In this document: positions 18,006 to 26,575 of the stretch, in pieces | Position numbering within the stretch: position 1 is the first letter of the stretch | Layout: each line of letters starts with the position of its first letter | DNA from: Hyphomonadaceae bacterium | Lineage (GTDB): Bacteria > Pseudomonadota > Alphaproteobacteria > Caulobacterales > Hyphomonadaceae | Direction: 5' to 3' | DNA: 64,000 nt | Assembly: GCA_016714495.1 (NCBI GenBank) | Contig: JADKDU010000002.1 | Location: 310,001-374,000, forward strand | The notes under the pieces: model-generated | Told to the model about the DNA's origin: nothing | What the model saw: the letters and a program-made list of their open reading frames with translations, nothing else | Database searches by the model: none | Made by a program: the position numbers and the translations under genes

Positions 18006-18470
18006 TCAGGCTCCACTGTTTGCGTTGCCCGCGAGAATGCGTTCGATCTCGTGAGCTGGCATATTGGTGAGGTCTTTGGAGACCTCGGCCACGACCTTGG
18101 CTGAGACCTCCTTGTGGAAGGCCTTGCGCAGGTCGCCCATGATCATCGGCGGGGCCGCGATCACCAGTTTTGAATATTGGCCGCGATGCGCCGCGGAGTA
18201 GAGGGTGTCAGCGATTTCCTTGGCAAAGCGGTGTTTCTCCAGCTTGTGCCAATTGGTTTCCTGCATGGCGCTGCGGCGCCGGCCCACAGAGGCGAAGGCG
18301 CGGCCGGGGCGGTCTGTGCCCTGATCGCCGGTTTTGGGGTTTTCCTGTTCCAGAACATCAACGACTTCGAGGTTCGGGTAGGTGGCGTCGCCCTCATTCC
18401 TGAAGAACAGGGCTTTTTCGCCGTCGCCCACCATCACCCATGTATTGTGATCGATTGATACGCCAGCCAT
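18006..18470 (-). CDS. Host attachment protein family (eRF1-like fold)
   Basis: A 154-residue member of the 'protein required for attachment to host cells' family, thought to have an eRF1/pelota-like domain. Typical features are the N-terminal WVMVGDGEKALFFRN, the GRAFASVGRRRSAM region and HRFAKEIADTLYSAAHRGQYSKLVIAAPPMILG-like strand-helix segment (here IAAPPMIMGDLRKAF), and a C-terminal DLTNMPAHEIERIL. The start at 18468-18470 has GGAG upstream. Biochemical role is unproven; the name comes from Agrobacterium genetics. Confidence 0.78.
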   Translation of the reverse strand: MAGVSIDHNTWVMVGDGEKALFFRNEGDATYPNLEVVDVLEQENPKTGDQGTDRPGRAFASVGRRRSAMQETNWHKLEKHRFAKEIADTLYSAAHRGQYSKLVIAAPPMIMGDLRKAFHKEVSAKVVAEVSKDLTNMPAHEIERILAGNANSGA

Positions 18471-18590
18471 GCTTTTCTCCGGATAATGGTTGATGACCCA
18501 ACGAATGGGGGACTGGCTCGTTCCGCGCCTTGACGCATGACAGACGCGGGACGATTGTGCGCCGCACATTTGATAAGAAAGGTTTTTCCC

Positions 18591-19772
18591 ATGAGCGCTT
18601 CGGATCCGGTGGTGATCGTAGGAATGGCGCGCACGCCGATGGGCGCGATGCTGGGCGAACTTGCTGGCTTCTCGGCCAATGAACTTGGCGCGCACGCCAT
18701 CAAGGCGGCGATGGCGGAAGCCGGGGTTCAAGGCGAAGAGGTCGAGCTGGTTTACATGGGCAACTGCTTGCCGGCCGGACAGGGCCAGGCGCCTGCGCGC
18801 CAGGCGGGCATCAAGTCAGGCCTGCCGAAAAGCGCCGAGGCTACGACCGTCAACAAGATGTGCCGATCGGGCATGCAGGCAGCTGTGATGGGTCGTAACG
18901 CCATCCTCGCGGGTGAGGCCACCGTGGTCGTCGCCGGCGGCATGGAGAGCATGACCAACGCGCCGCACCTCGTCGACCTGCGCAAGGGCCACAAGTATGG
19001 CGCCGCTTCGCTGAAGGATCACATGGCGACGGACGGCCTCGAAGACGCTTATGGCGGCGGCGCGATGGGTAATTTCGCCGACATGATCGCCAGGGAATAC
19101 CAGTTCACGCGCGAGCAACAGGACGCCTACGCGCTTGAGACGCTGACGCGCGCACAGGCTGCTACAAAGGAAGGCCGCTTCAAGCGCGAGATCTCACCGG
19201 TGACAGTCAAGGGCAAGAAGGGCGATATCACCATCGACACCGATGAGCTTCCGCGCACCGCCATGCCCGAGAAGATCCCCAGCCTGCGTCCGGCGTTCTC
19301 GAAAGACGGCACGGTCACGGCGGCTAACGCGTCTGGCATTTCGGATGGCGCGGCCGCGCTGGTGATGATGCGTGAGTCCGAAGCCAAGAAGCGCGGTCTC
19401 AAGCCGCTGGCCAAGATTGTCGCCACCGCGGCCCATAGCCATGAGCCGGCTTACTTCACGACGGCGCCTGTGCCAGCGATGAAGAAGGCGCTCGAAAAAG
19501 CTGGCTGGAAGGCTTCGGACGTCGATCTGTGGGAGATCAACGAGGCGTTCGCCGTGGTGCCGATGATTGCAATGAAGGAACTCGGCGTCAGCCATGATAA
19601 GGTCAATGTCAACGGCGGCGCCTGCGCGCTCGGCCACCCGATTGGCGCTTCGGGCGCGCGCGTGGTCGTAACGCTGATCAACGCGATGGAGCAGAAGGGC
19701 GCCAAGCGCGGCGTCGCGGCTCTCTGCATCGGCGGCGGCGAAGGCATCGCCATGGCGATCGAGCGCGTCTGA
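18591..19772 (+). CDS. Acetyl-CoA acetyltransferase (thiolase)
   Basis: Thiolase condensing or cleaving acetoacetyl-CoA or 3-ketoacyl-CoA. The 393 residues have the acyl-accepting Cys91 (VNKMCRSGMQA), the active-site GGACALGHPIGASGAR and the final CIGGGEGIAMAIERV, so all catalytic elements are present. The ATG at 18591 lies 120 bases from the divergent host-attachment gene; an upstream extension of the frame is not family-like. A DUF1330 gene and a RidA gene follow closely, which suggests a small metabolic operon. Confidence 0.93.
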   Translation: MSASDPVVIVGMARTPMGAMLGELAGFSANELGAHAIKAAMAEAGVQGEEVELVYMGNCLPAGQGQAPARQAGIKSGLPKSAEATTVNKMCRSGMQAAVMGRNAILAGEATVVVAGGMESMTNAPHLVDLRKGHKYGAASLKDHMATDGLEDAYGGGAMGNFADMIAREYQFTREQQDAYALETLTRAQAATKEGRFKREISPVTVKGKKGDITIDTDELPRTAMPEKIPSLRPAFSKDGTVTAANASGISDGAAALVMMRESEAKKRGLKPLAKIVATAAHSHEPAYFTTAPVPAMKKALEKAGWKASDVDLWEINEAFAVVPMIAMKELGVSHDKVNVNGGACALGHPIGASGARVVVTLINAMEQKGAKRGVAALCIGGGEGIAMAIERV

Positions 19773-19779
19773 CGAGCGA

Positions 19780-20097
19780 GTGAACGCCGAGGGTGAGCAG
19801 GTGAGGGGCTATCTGGTCGGGAATATCGTGGTCCGCGATCGTGCGGTCTTCGAAAGATACGGCCGGGAAGTCGCGTCGGTCATCAAGGCGTTTGGCGGCA
19901 GGTATCTCGTTCGCGGCGGCGCCATTGCGCCGGTGGAGGGCGACTTGCCGATCGCGCGCCTAGTCATCGTGGAATTTCCATCGATGGCTGACCTGCGACA
20001 GTTCTACGACAGCCCGGAATATGCGCCGTTGCTGCAGATGAGGATCGACAGCACGACGTCGAACATCATTTTTGTCGAAGGTTATGAAGCGCCCTGA
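19780..20097 (+). CDS. DUF1330 domain protein
   Basis: A 105-residue protein of the dimeric alpha-beta barrel DUF1330 family: RGYLVGNIVVRDRAVFERY, FGGRYLVRGG, RLVIVEFPSMADLRQFYDSPEY. The GTG start at 19780 is eight bases after the thiolase stop; a second GTG at 19801 is an alternative start. Function unknown. Confidence 0.85.
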   Translation: MNAEGEQVRGYLVGNIVVRDRAVFERYGREVASVIKAFGGRYLVRGGAIAPVEGDLPIARLVIVEFPSMADLRQFYDSPEYAPLLQMRIDSTTSNIIFVEGYEAP

Positions 20098-20124
20098 CCG
20101 GCGCATGGATTGGAGCGTGTCGGC

Positions 20125-20517
20125 ATGGCTGGCGATGTTATGAAGGTGCCGAGCGGATCAAAGCTTGGACTCGGTTTCTCCCGCGCGGTTCGGGTGGGGG
20201 ACATGGTGTTCGTGTCGGGCTGCGCGCCGATTGCGGCTGATGGCAGCGTGGCCGCGCCGGGCGATGTGAAGGCGCAGACGAAGCGCTGTCTCGACATTAT
20301 CGAAGGCGCGCTTCTGAATGCGGGCGCGGATATCAAGCACGTCGTGCGCACGCGCGTGTTCCTGACCGATATGTCGCGCTGGAAGGAAGCCGGCGAGGCG
20401 CATGGCGAGGTGTTCAAGGACATCGAGCCGGCGACGTCTTTCCTGGGCGCAAGCGCGTTGATCAACCCCGGTTGGCTGGTTGAAGTAGAAGCTGACGCGG
20501 TGGTGACGCGGGGTTAG
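20125..20517 (+). CDS. RidA family protein
   Basis: RidA proteins deaminate reactive enamine/imine intermediates. The 130-residue product has the N-terminal FSRAVRVGDMVFVSG, the conserved DIIEGALLNAGADIKHVVRTRVFL and the C-terminal LIEVEADAV-like LVEVEADAVVTRG. The conserved active-site Arg (VRTRVFLTD) is present. A TTG at 20110 would add five residues; ATG 20125 is preferred. It follows the DUF1330 gene. Confidence 0.85.
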   Translation: MAGDVMKVPSGSKLGLGFSRAVRVGDMVFVSGCAPIAADGSVAAPGDVKAQTKRCLDIIEGALLNAGADIKHVVRTRVFLTDMSRWKEAGEAHGEVFKDIEPATSFLGASALINPGWLVEVEADAVVTRG

Positions 20518-20575
20518 ACCTTCCGCCTGCTCAATCGTGTCGATAGGCTCCCGAAAAATAGGTCGGGAGTGCGCC

Positions 20576-21634
20576 ATGCTGAGCTTCGATGTCTGTGAGT
20601 GCGGAGCGCCGCTGGAGCGAATGGAGCGCGACACGCCCGAGCCCAAGGGCGCGGAAGTCGTGCTCAAGGTGCTGGCGGCCGGCGTTTGCCATTCCGACCT
20701 GCATATCTGGGACGGCTATTACGACATTGGCGGCGGCCAGAAGCTGAAGCTGCAGGATCGCGGCGTGAAGCTGCCGCTGACCATGGGTCATGAGAATGTG
20801 GGCGAGGTCGTCGCGGTCGGGCCTGGTGCGAAGGGCGTGCAAGTGGGCGATGTGCGCCTGATCCATCCCTGGATGGGCTGCGGCGAGTGCATCGTCTGCA
20901 AGCGGGGGGAAGAGAACCTCTGCACCAAGCCGTGCAGCGTGGGCATCCATCGCGGCGGCGGGTTTGCGACGCACCTGCTGGTGCCGCATCCGCGCTATCT
21001 TTTCGACATCAGCGGCATCGCGCCGGAGAAGGCTGCCCCGCTCGCGTGTTCGGGCGTGACGGCTTACAGCGCGCTGAAGAAGGTGTCTGATACGCTGAGC
21101 CAGGCGCCGGTCGTAATGATCGGCGCGGGCGGGGTCGGCTTGATGGCGCTGGCGCTGCACAAGAAGATGGGCGGGCAGTCGGCAATCGTCGTGGACATCG
21201 ATCCGGCCAAGCGCGAGGCGGCGAAGGCGGCCGGGGCGTCGCAGGTGATCGATGGCGCGGCGAAGGATGCGGCCGATCAGGTGCGCGCGGCGACGGGCGG
21301 CGGGGCGTGGGCGGTGATCGACTTCGTCGGCGCCGGAGCGACTGTGAAGCTGGGCGTTGATACGGCGATCAAGGGCGGCAAGGTTGTGGTTGTCGGCCTG
21401 TTCGGCGGCGATGTGACCATTCCGACGCCGTTTTTCCCGATGAAGGCGCTGACGGTGCAGGGCAGCTATGTCGGCAGCCTGGGTGAGATCGCTGAGCTGC
21501 TGGACATGGTGAAGCGAACGGGCGCGCCGGATGTGCCGGTCGCGACGCGGCCGCTGGAGGAAGTGAACGCGGCGCTGAATGACCTGCGCGACGGGCGCGT
21601 GATCGGCCGGGTGGTGATGACGCCGGCGGGATAA
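20576..21634 (+). CDS. Zinc-dependent alcohol dehydrogenase
   Basis: A medium-chain NAD(P)-dependent alcohol dehydrogenase of 352 residues. Catalytic zinc ligands appear as GVCHSDLH and MGHENVGEV. The structural zinc site is GCGECIVCKRGEENLC. The nucleotide-binding motif is MIGAGGVGLMAL followed by an acidic strand end (VVDIDPAKRE), which suggests NAD preference. ATG 20576 has GGGAG upstream. The DUF2332 gene starts two bases after the stop, so they are co-transcribed. The segment GGGQKLKLQDRGVKLPL indicates the subgroup acting on aromatic or long-chain alcohols, but substrate is uncertain. Confidence 0.9.
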   Translation: MLSFDVCECGAPLERMERDTPEPKGAEVVLKVLAAGVCHSDLHIWDGYYDIGGGQKLKLQDRGVKLPLTMGHENVGEVVAVGPGAKGVQVGDVRLIHPWMGCGECIVCKRGEENLCTKPCSVGIHRGGGFATHLLVPHPRYLFDISGIAPEKAAPLACSGVTAYSALKKVSDTLSQAPVVMIGAGGVGLMALALHKKMGGQSAIVVDIDPAKREAAKAAGASQVIDGAAKDAADQVRAATGGGAWAVIDFVGAGATVKLGVDTAIKGGKVVVVGLFGGDVTIPTPFFPMKALTVQGSYVGSLGEIAELLDMVKRTGAPDVPVATRPLEEVNAALNDLRDGRVIGRVVMTPAG

Positions 21635-21636
21635 CC

Positions 21637-22695
21637 ATGGTCACGGTCTTCGAAGAGTTCCAGCTGCAGTCCCGCTTCTGCGGGGAGTTTGGCTCGCCCT
21701 TTACCGAGCAATTGCTGGCCTGTTGCGCAGATGATTTCGTGACGCGTGGGATTGTCGCGAAGCTGACGGATGGTTGGCTTGGGCATCCGCGGGCGGATGC
21801 GGTGTCACTGCGGCTGGCCGGAGCGCTGCATGCCGCTGCGTTGACCGGGCGGGATAAGCGTCTGGCTGCGGAATATCCCGACAGCCGGCCGGACTGGTCG
21901 ATGGACCGTATCTGGCCGATCGCACGGGATTTCCTGGCACTGGAAGAGGCGCACGTGCGCGACTTCATGACGTCGCCACCGCAGACCAATGAGACGGCGC
22001 GGGCCACAGCGCTGGCGTGTGGGTTCCTTTGGCTGGCGGAACGGTCTCCGCAGCCCTTCCACATGCTGGAATTGGGGGCGAGTGCTGGGCTCAATCTAAA
22101 TTGGGACAGGTTCGCCTACACCCACCCGCCCTGGGCGCGGTCATACGTGGCGGGGCCGTTGATCCCGACACGGGTGGAGGGGCCCGCGCCGGCATGGCGG
22201 GATCTTGCCATCGCGTCCCGCGCAGCCTGCGACCAGAATCCGCTGGATCCGGCCAATGCCTATGACCGTCTGCGGCTGCGGGCCTATGTCTGGGCCGACC
22301 AGACACAGCGGATGGAGCGACTGAATGCGGCGCTCGACCTGGCGCGCGCGACAGGCGTGAAGCCGGAAAAAGCTGATGCAGCTGAATGGGTTCTGGACAA
22401 GCTAGGCGGCGAGCTGCCCGCGGGAACCAGCGTCGTCTACCACTCTGTTTTCTACCAGTACCCGCCGGCCGCCGTGCGGCAGGCTATCCGGGAAGCTATC
22501 GAGGATGCCGGCGCGCGGACGTCAGATGGCCGGCGGCTGGCCTGGGTTCGTTTCGAGCCGGAAACCGTGATCGGGGGCGAGCGCGGTTCGGCTCACTACG
22601 TGTTGAACGTGGTCAGCTGGAAAAGTGGCGACCGGAACGAGGCAACGTTGGCCGAAGTCGACCCGCACGGGCGGTCGATGGCGTGGCGCGGTTAA
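21637..22695 (+). CDS. DUF2332 family protein
   Basis: A 352-residue cytoplasmic protein matching DUF2332: N-terminal FQLQSRFCGEFGSPFTEQLL, central HMLELGASAGLNLNWDRF (a glycine motif reminiscent of SAM-binding proteins), YVWADQTQRMERLNAAL, and VVYHSVFYQYPPAAVRQAI with the LAWVRFEPE strand. Function of the family is not established. It is coupled to the alcohol dehydrogenase upstream. Confidence 0.85.
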   Translation: MVTVFEEFQLQSRFCGEFGSPFTEQLLACCADDFVTRGIVAKLTDGWLGHPRADAVSLRLAGALHAAALTGRDKRLAAEYPDSRPDWSMDRIWPIARDFLALEEAHVRDFMTSPPQTNETARATALACGFLWLAERSPQPFHMLELGASAGLNLNWDRFAYTHPPWARSYVAGPLIPTRVEGPAPAWRDLAIASRAACDQNPLDPANAYDRLRLRAYVWADQTQRMERLNAALDLARATGVKPEKADAAEWVLDKLGGELPAGTSVVYHSVFYQYPPAAVRQAIREAIEDAGARTSDGRRLAWVRFEPETVIGGERGSAHYVLNVVSWKSGDRNEATLAEVDPHGRSMAWRG

Positions 22696-22821
22696 GCGGA
22701 TTCCGGCCGGAATCTGCGCTTTCCTGATTGGCGTCTGGGCAGGCGCAGATTCAGCTGCAGAAGGTTTCGCCATACGCGGGAGTCGACTCGTCATCGGCGG
22801 CGTGCTTCCTACATTGCTGGC

Positions 22822-23016
22822 ATGCGCGATCATGACACCAAAGAGATGACCCTGAAGCAGCTCCGCGAGCGACGCGAGCGCATCGCCACCGAGCTTGCCT
22901 CGCTGGAACCAGTGTCGCCATCCGAAGGCGGGCTGACCGCCCGGGAGCTGGTGATCTGGCGCACCCGTCTGGCAGAGCTGGAAAGCCGAATAGCCCGGTA
23001 CCAGGAAGGCGCTTAG
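22822..23016 (+). CDS. Small coiled-coil hypothetical protein
   Basis: A 64-residue, highly charged, probably helical protein (LKQLRERRERIATELASLE ... RLAELESRIARYQ) with heptad-like spacing. No clear ribosome site. It ends two bases before the convergent GlxA-type gene. Not recognised; may be real but is weakly supported. Confidence 0.4.
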   Translation: MRDHDTKEMTLKQLRERRERIATELASLEPVSPSEGGLTARELVIWRTRLAELESRIARYQEGA

Positions 23017-23018
23017 CC

Positions 23019-24014
23019 CTATTCGGCAGGCTCGCTGATCGACGCCACGGTCTCCGTTCGCGCCAGCCTGCGCAGAGCCTGAGGCGGCTGGCCGAAGGCG
23101 CGCACAAACGCGCGCCGCATCCGTTCCGGATCGCCAAAGCCAACGTCGCGGGCAATCACATCGATCGAGTCGGTGGAATGCTCCACCCGTTCGCGGGCGC
23201 CTTCTAGCCGCAGCCGCTCGACCGCCTTGGCGGGCGTGACGCCAGTTTCCGCCGAGAAGGCGCGGGCGAAGTTGCGGGGGCTCATGTTGGACTGAGCGGC
23301 GAGGGTTTCAACTGTGAGCTCTTCTTCCAACCGCTCACGCATCCAGCCGAGCAGGGGCGTGAAGCGGCCGTCGGTGCGTTCGATATCCAGCAGGGCTGAG
23401 AATTGCGACTGGCCGCCGGGCCGGCGGTGGTAGACGACCAGTTCTTGGGCCGAGCGACGGGCGACTTCTTCTCCAAGATCATCGGCGATGAGGGCCAGGG
23501 CGAGGTCGATCCCCGCCGTTATGCCGGCCGATGTCCAGACCTTGCCATCGCGCGTGTAGATGCAGTCGGGTTCCAGCTTCACGTCCGGATAGCGGCGCTG
23601 GAAGTCGGGCGTGCGGCCCCAATGGGTGGTGGCGCGCTTCTGGTCCAGCACGCCGCTCTGGGCGAGAATGTACGCGCCGGAACAGACCGAGCAGACCCGG
23701 CGCGACGTCTTCATGGCGGTGCGCACCAACGCCTGGACGCGGGGGTCCACCATGGCGGTACGCGAGCCCCAGCCGCCGGCAATGATCAGCGTGTCGTATT
23801 TCGGTTGGCGCGGAATGGGATCGGCCATCATCACGGCCCCTGAAGAGGAGCGTACCGGACCGGGCTCTGGCGCAATGATCGAGAGCTGATAGGGCGGCGG
23901 CTTCATGCCCCGCATCGGCATCTCGAACGCGCCGATCGGTCCGCACGCATCCAGGATCTGGAAATCATCGAAGATCAGCACGCCGATCGTGCGGGGCTTG
24001 AGCTTGGCAGGCAT
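23019..24014 (-). CDS. GlxA family transcriptional regulator (DJ-1/PfpI plus AraC HTH)
   Basis: A 331-residue regulator with an N-terminal DJ-1/PfpI-like sensor domain (IGVLIFDDFQILDACGPIGAF; nucleophile-elbow CSVCSGAYILAQSG) and a C-terminal AraC-type double helix-turn-helix (LAAQSNMSPRNFARAFSAET ... VIARDVGFGDPERMRRAF). Such proteins activate amine, arginine or carnitine catabolic genes. It diverges from a stand-alone DJ-1/PfpI gene, its probable target, across a 93-base gap with an inverted repeat. Confidence 0.9.
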   Translation of the reverse strand: MPAKLKPRTIGVLIFDDFQILDACGPIGAFEMPMRGMKPPPYQLSIIAPEPGPVRSSSGAVMMADPIPRQPKYDTLIIAGGWGSRTAMVDPRVQALVRTAMKTSRRVCSVCSGAYILAQSGVLDQKRATTHWGRTPDFQRRYPDVKLEPDCIYTRDGKVWTSAGITAGIDLALALIADDLGEEVARRSAQELVVYHRRPGGQSQFSALLDIERTDGRFTPLLGWMRERLEEELTVETLAAQSNMSPRNFARAFSAETGVTPAKAVERLRLEGARERVEHSTDSIDVIARDVGFGDPERMRRAFVRAFGQPPQALRRLARTETVASISEPAE

Positions 24015-24032
24015 GTTCGCCTCTTGGCAGGA

Positions 24033-24046
24033 AATGTCGGAACATT
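24033..24046. promoter_or_regulatory. Inverted repeat in divergent promoter region
   Basis: AATGT-CGGA-ACATT is a perfect 5-base inverted repeat located between the GlxA-type regulator and the DJ-1/PfpI gene. Position makes it a candidate operator for the regulator; binding is inferred. Confidence 0.35.
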
Positions 24047-24107
24047 GTCATTTCAGCCAAACGCTAAATCCGTCATACCTGCCGCGTCAAGCCGAGGTTT
24101 CCTCCCC

Positions 24108-24830
24108 ATGCCGTCAGAAACAGACAAACCGACAAACGCGAAGTTCCGCACCCTTTTCGCGATCTATCCGGGCATGACGCATCTCGACTTCACCGGGCCG
24201 CACCAATTCCTCAGCCGCCTGCCGGGATCGGCAACGATTGTGTCCAGCCCGGCGGGAGGCGACGTGGAGGCGGACGGGCTTACCTTCGGCAACACAGTGA
24301 GGATCGCGGACGTCAGAAGCTGCGATCTTATCTGTGTTCCCGGAGGGGCCAACGCGACGAAAGTGGCGCTGGATCAGGACTTCATCCATGAGATCAGGCG
24401 GCTGGCGCTCGGCGCGAAGTATGTGACGTCGGTGTGCACCGGTTCGCTGATCCTAGGTGCGGCGGGGTTGCTGAGGGGCAGGCATGCAGCGTGCCACTGG
24501 GCTTATGCGGACCTGCTCCCGATCTTTGGCGCGATCCACGATCCGGCGCGCGTGGCGCGCGACGGGAACATCATCACTGGCGGCGGCGTGACGGCCGGGA
24601 TCGATTTTGCGCTCACAGTTCTGGCCGAGATTGGCGGCGAAGAGCTTGCGCAGGCGATTCAGCTCGGTCTTGAGTATGCGCCAGCCCCGCCTTTCAACGC
24701 AGGACGCCCGGAAACAGCGCCGCCGCACGCGCGTGCACGCTATGAAGCGACGCGGCTGGCCATGATCGCGTCGCGCCTGGCGGAGGCAAAGCAGGCGGCG
24801 GCGCTTATGGTAGCTACTGCGCCCGCGTGA
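24108..24830 (+). CDS. DJ-1/PfpI family protein (isonitrile hydratase-like)
   Basis: A 240-residue DJ-1/PfpI superfamily enzyme. The nucleophile Cys lies in VTSVCTGSLILGAAGLL, and HWAYADLLPIFGA and ITGGGVTAGIDFALTVLAEI are typical of the isonitrile hydratase (InhA) subgroup, which hydrates isonitriles to N-formamides. Start ATG 24108 was chosen because an upstream extension crosses the divergent promoter region. Its 3' end overlaps the convergent 5'-nucleotidase by 17 bases. Confidence 0.83.
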   Translation: MPSETDKPTNAKFRTLFAIYPGMTHLDFTGPHQFLSRLPGSATIVSSPAGGDVEADGLTFGNTVRIADVRSCDLICVPGGANATKVALDQDFIHEIRRLALGAKYVTSVCTGSLILGAAGLLRGRHAACHWAYADLLPIFGAIHDPARVARDGNIITGGGVTAGIDFALTVLAEIGGEELAQAIQLGLEYAPAPPFNAGRPETAPPHARARYEATRLAMIASRLAEAKQAAALMVATAPA

Positions 24831-26478
24831 TCCGTCCCTTGATTGCGGGTTCGATGGGCGAGTGCGCTTTGATGTAGGTTTCCAGCGAAGCCGCGTCATT
24901 GCCGATGATCTCGCGGTTCACGCCTTTCTGGAAGCCGGTGAAGCTGTCGCCGCCGCCGACGAGGAAATTGTTGGTGACGACGCGATAGGACTGCGTGGGC
25001 GCGAGCGGCTGACCGTTGAGTTTCACTGAACCGGCGACGATCTCGACCGGCTGCCCGGCAGGCTGACGCCAGGTGAAGGTGAAACCATTGGAGACCTGGA
25101 GGATGTTGTTTCCGCTGGGCTGGTATTGCTGTTTCAGGACCGTTTCTATGTCCGCGCCCGTCAGCGTCAGCACGACAAGATCATTGCCGAAGGGTTGAAC
25201 GGTGAAGATGTCGCCAAAAGTGACGTCGCCTGTCGTGAAGGGCAGGTCGGAGCGGATGCCGCCCGGATTCATGAAGGCGATATCGACCTGGCCCGCTTCC
25301 TTGCGGGCGGTTTCCAGCATGGCGTCAGCGATAAGATCCCCAAGCGCGCTCTCACCGTTCATGTTTGACGCGCGTGTGATGGCCGCCGTGATCTTGCCGA
25401 CCGGGCGCTTGATCAGGGGCTCAGCCTGTTTCTTGTACGCGCCGATCAGGGCGACCTGGCCAGCATCCTCGGTGAAGTCGCTTTGCGCGATAATGATATC
25501 GCGCGCTTTCGAGCCAATGACGTCGCCGCTTTTCGGATCGAGCAGCACCGAAATGTCGGTGACGCGTGTGCCATAGGCGCCGGCGCTGGTGACGAGGCGG
25601 CCATCGACGGTGCAGATATAGATGCCATTAGTATGGCCGGTTACGACGACATCGACGGCCTTGTCGAATTTCGGGACAATCTCCGCGATCGTTCCTGACA
25701 GGCCATGGCAGTCGTCCAGCGCGCTCGTGGTGTAGCCGCCTTCGTGGATCAGCACGACAATGGCCTCGACGCCTTGTGATCTGAGCTTCGGCACGAGCGC
25801 GTTAACGGTCTCGGCTTCGTCCTTGAACGTGATGCCGGCGCGGGCGGCGGGTGTGATGACGTCGGGCGTGCCTTCGAGCGTCAAGCCGATGAAGCCGACC
25901 TTCACGCCGGAGAATTCGCGGATGGCGTAAGATGGGAAGAGCGTGTCGCCATTTTCGAGATAGGTCGAAGCGGCCAGATACTGGAAAGCCGCGCCCTTGA
26001 AGGCGGTAGGTCCCTTGCAACCGTCAACGGGATGGCAACCGCCATCCTGCATGCGGCGCAGTTCTTGCCAGCCTTCATCGAACTCGTGATTGCCGACCGC
26101 GGTCAAGGCGAGGCCCATCTTCGACATCGACTCGATTGTCGGTTCGTCGTGGAACAGGCTGGAGAGAAGCGGCGAGGCGCCGATGAGATCGCCGGCGGCC
26201 ACCATGATGGTGCGATCAGGCGCGCGCGCCGCCAGTTGTGTGACGGCTGTCGCCAGACGCGGTGCTCCGCCGGCCGGCGTTGTTCCCGGCTCGCGCGGCG
26301 TTGCCGGATTGAACACTTTGGCCCCGCCCGGCGGCGGCTCGAGATTGCCGTGGAAGTCGTTGATGGCGAGGATGTGAATCTCGACCGGCCCGGCGCTGGC
26401 GACGACGGTTTCGCGCGCCGTGCTTGCGCATCCGGCCAGCAGCAGAAGGCCAAAGGCCGACACAAAACTGTTACGCAT
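24814..26478 (-). CDS. 5'-nucleotidase/2',3'-cyclic phosphodiesterase lipoprotein
   Basis: A UshA-type two-domain metallophosphatase of 554 residues, periplasmic and anchored as a lipoprotein (LLLLAGC). Metal-binding motifs ILAINDFHGNLEP, MVAAGDLIGASPL, VGNHEFDEG and VVTGHTNG are complete. The C-terminal substrate domain begins about residue 345 (ESALGDLIADAM ... DIAFMNPGGIRSDL) with the aromatic stacking region GFTFTWR and VGGGDSFTGF. It should dephosphorylate extracellular nucleotides for nucleoside and phosphate salvage. Start 26478 has GAGGGG upstream; the longer frame upstream is not coding. Confidence 0.92.
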   Translation of the reverse strand: MRNSFVSAFGLLLLAGCASTARETVVASAGPVEIHILAINDFHGNLEPPPGGAKVFNPATPREPGTTPAGGAPRLATAVTQLAARAPDRTIMVAAGDLIGASPLLSSLFHDEPTIESMSKMGLALTAVGNHEFDEGWQELRRMQDGGCHPVDGCKGPTAFKGAAFQYLAASTYLENGDTLFPSYAIREFSGVKVGFIGLTLEGTPDVITPAARAGITFKDEAETVNALVPKLRSQGVEAIVVLIHEGGYTTSALDDCHGLSGTIAEIVPKFDKAVDVVVTGHTNGIYICTVDGRLVTSAGAYGTRVTDISVLLDPKSGDVIGSKARDIIIAQSDFTEDAGQVALIGAYKKQAEPLIKRPVGKITAAITRASNMNGESALGDLIADAMLETARKEAGQVDIAFMNPGGIRSDLPFTTGDVTFGDIFTVQPFGNDLVVLTLTGADIETVLKQQYQPSGNNILQVSNGFTFTWRQPAGQPVEIVAGSVKLNGQPLAPTQSYRVVTNNFLVGGGDSFTGFQKGVNREIIGNDAASLETYIKAHSPIEPAIKGRITRAQ

Positions 26479-26575
26479 CTGACCCCTCGGCTCGTTGTAT
26501 CCCGTTTGGCGCGAAGCGGCATGCGATGGCAAGCCCGCCACGGAATGAAGGTATGAGAAGGGCCGGAGGGAGCTG

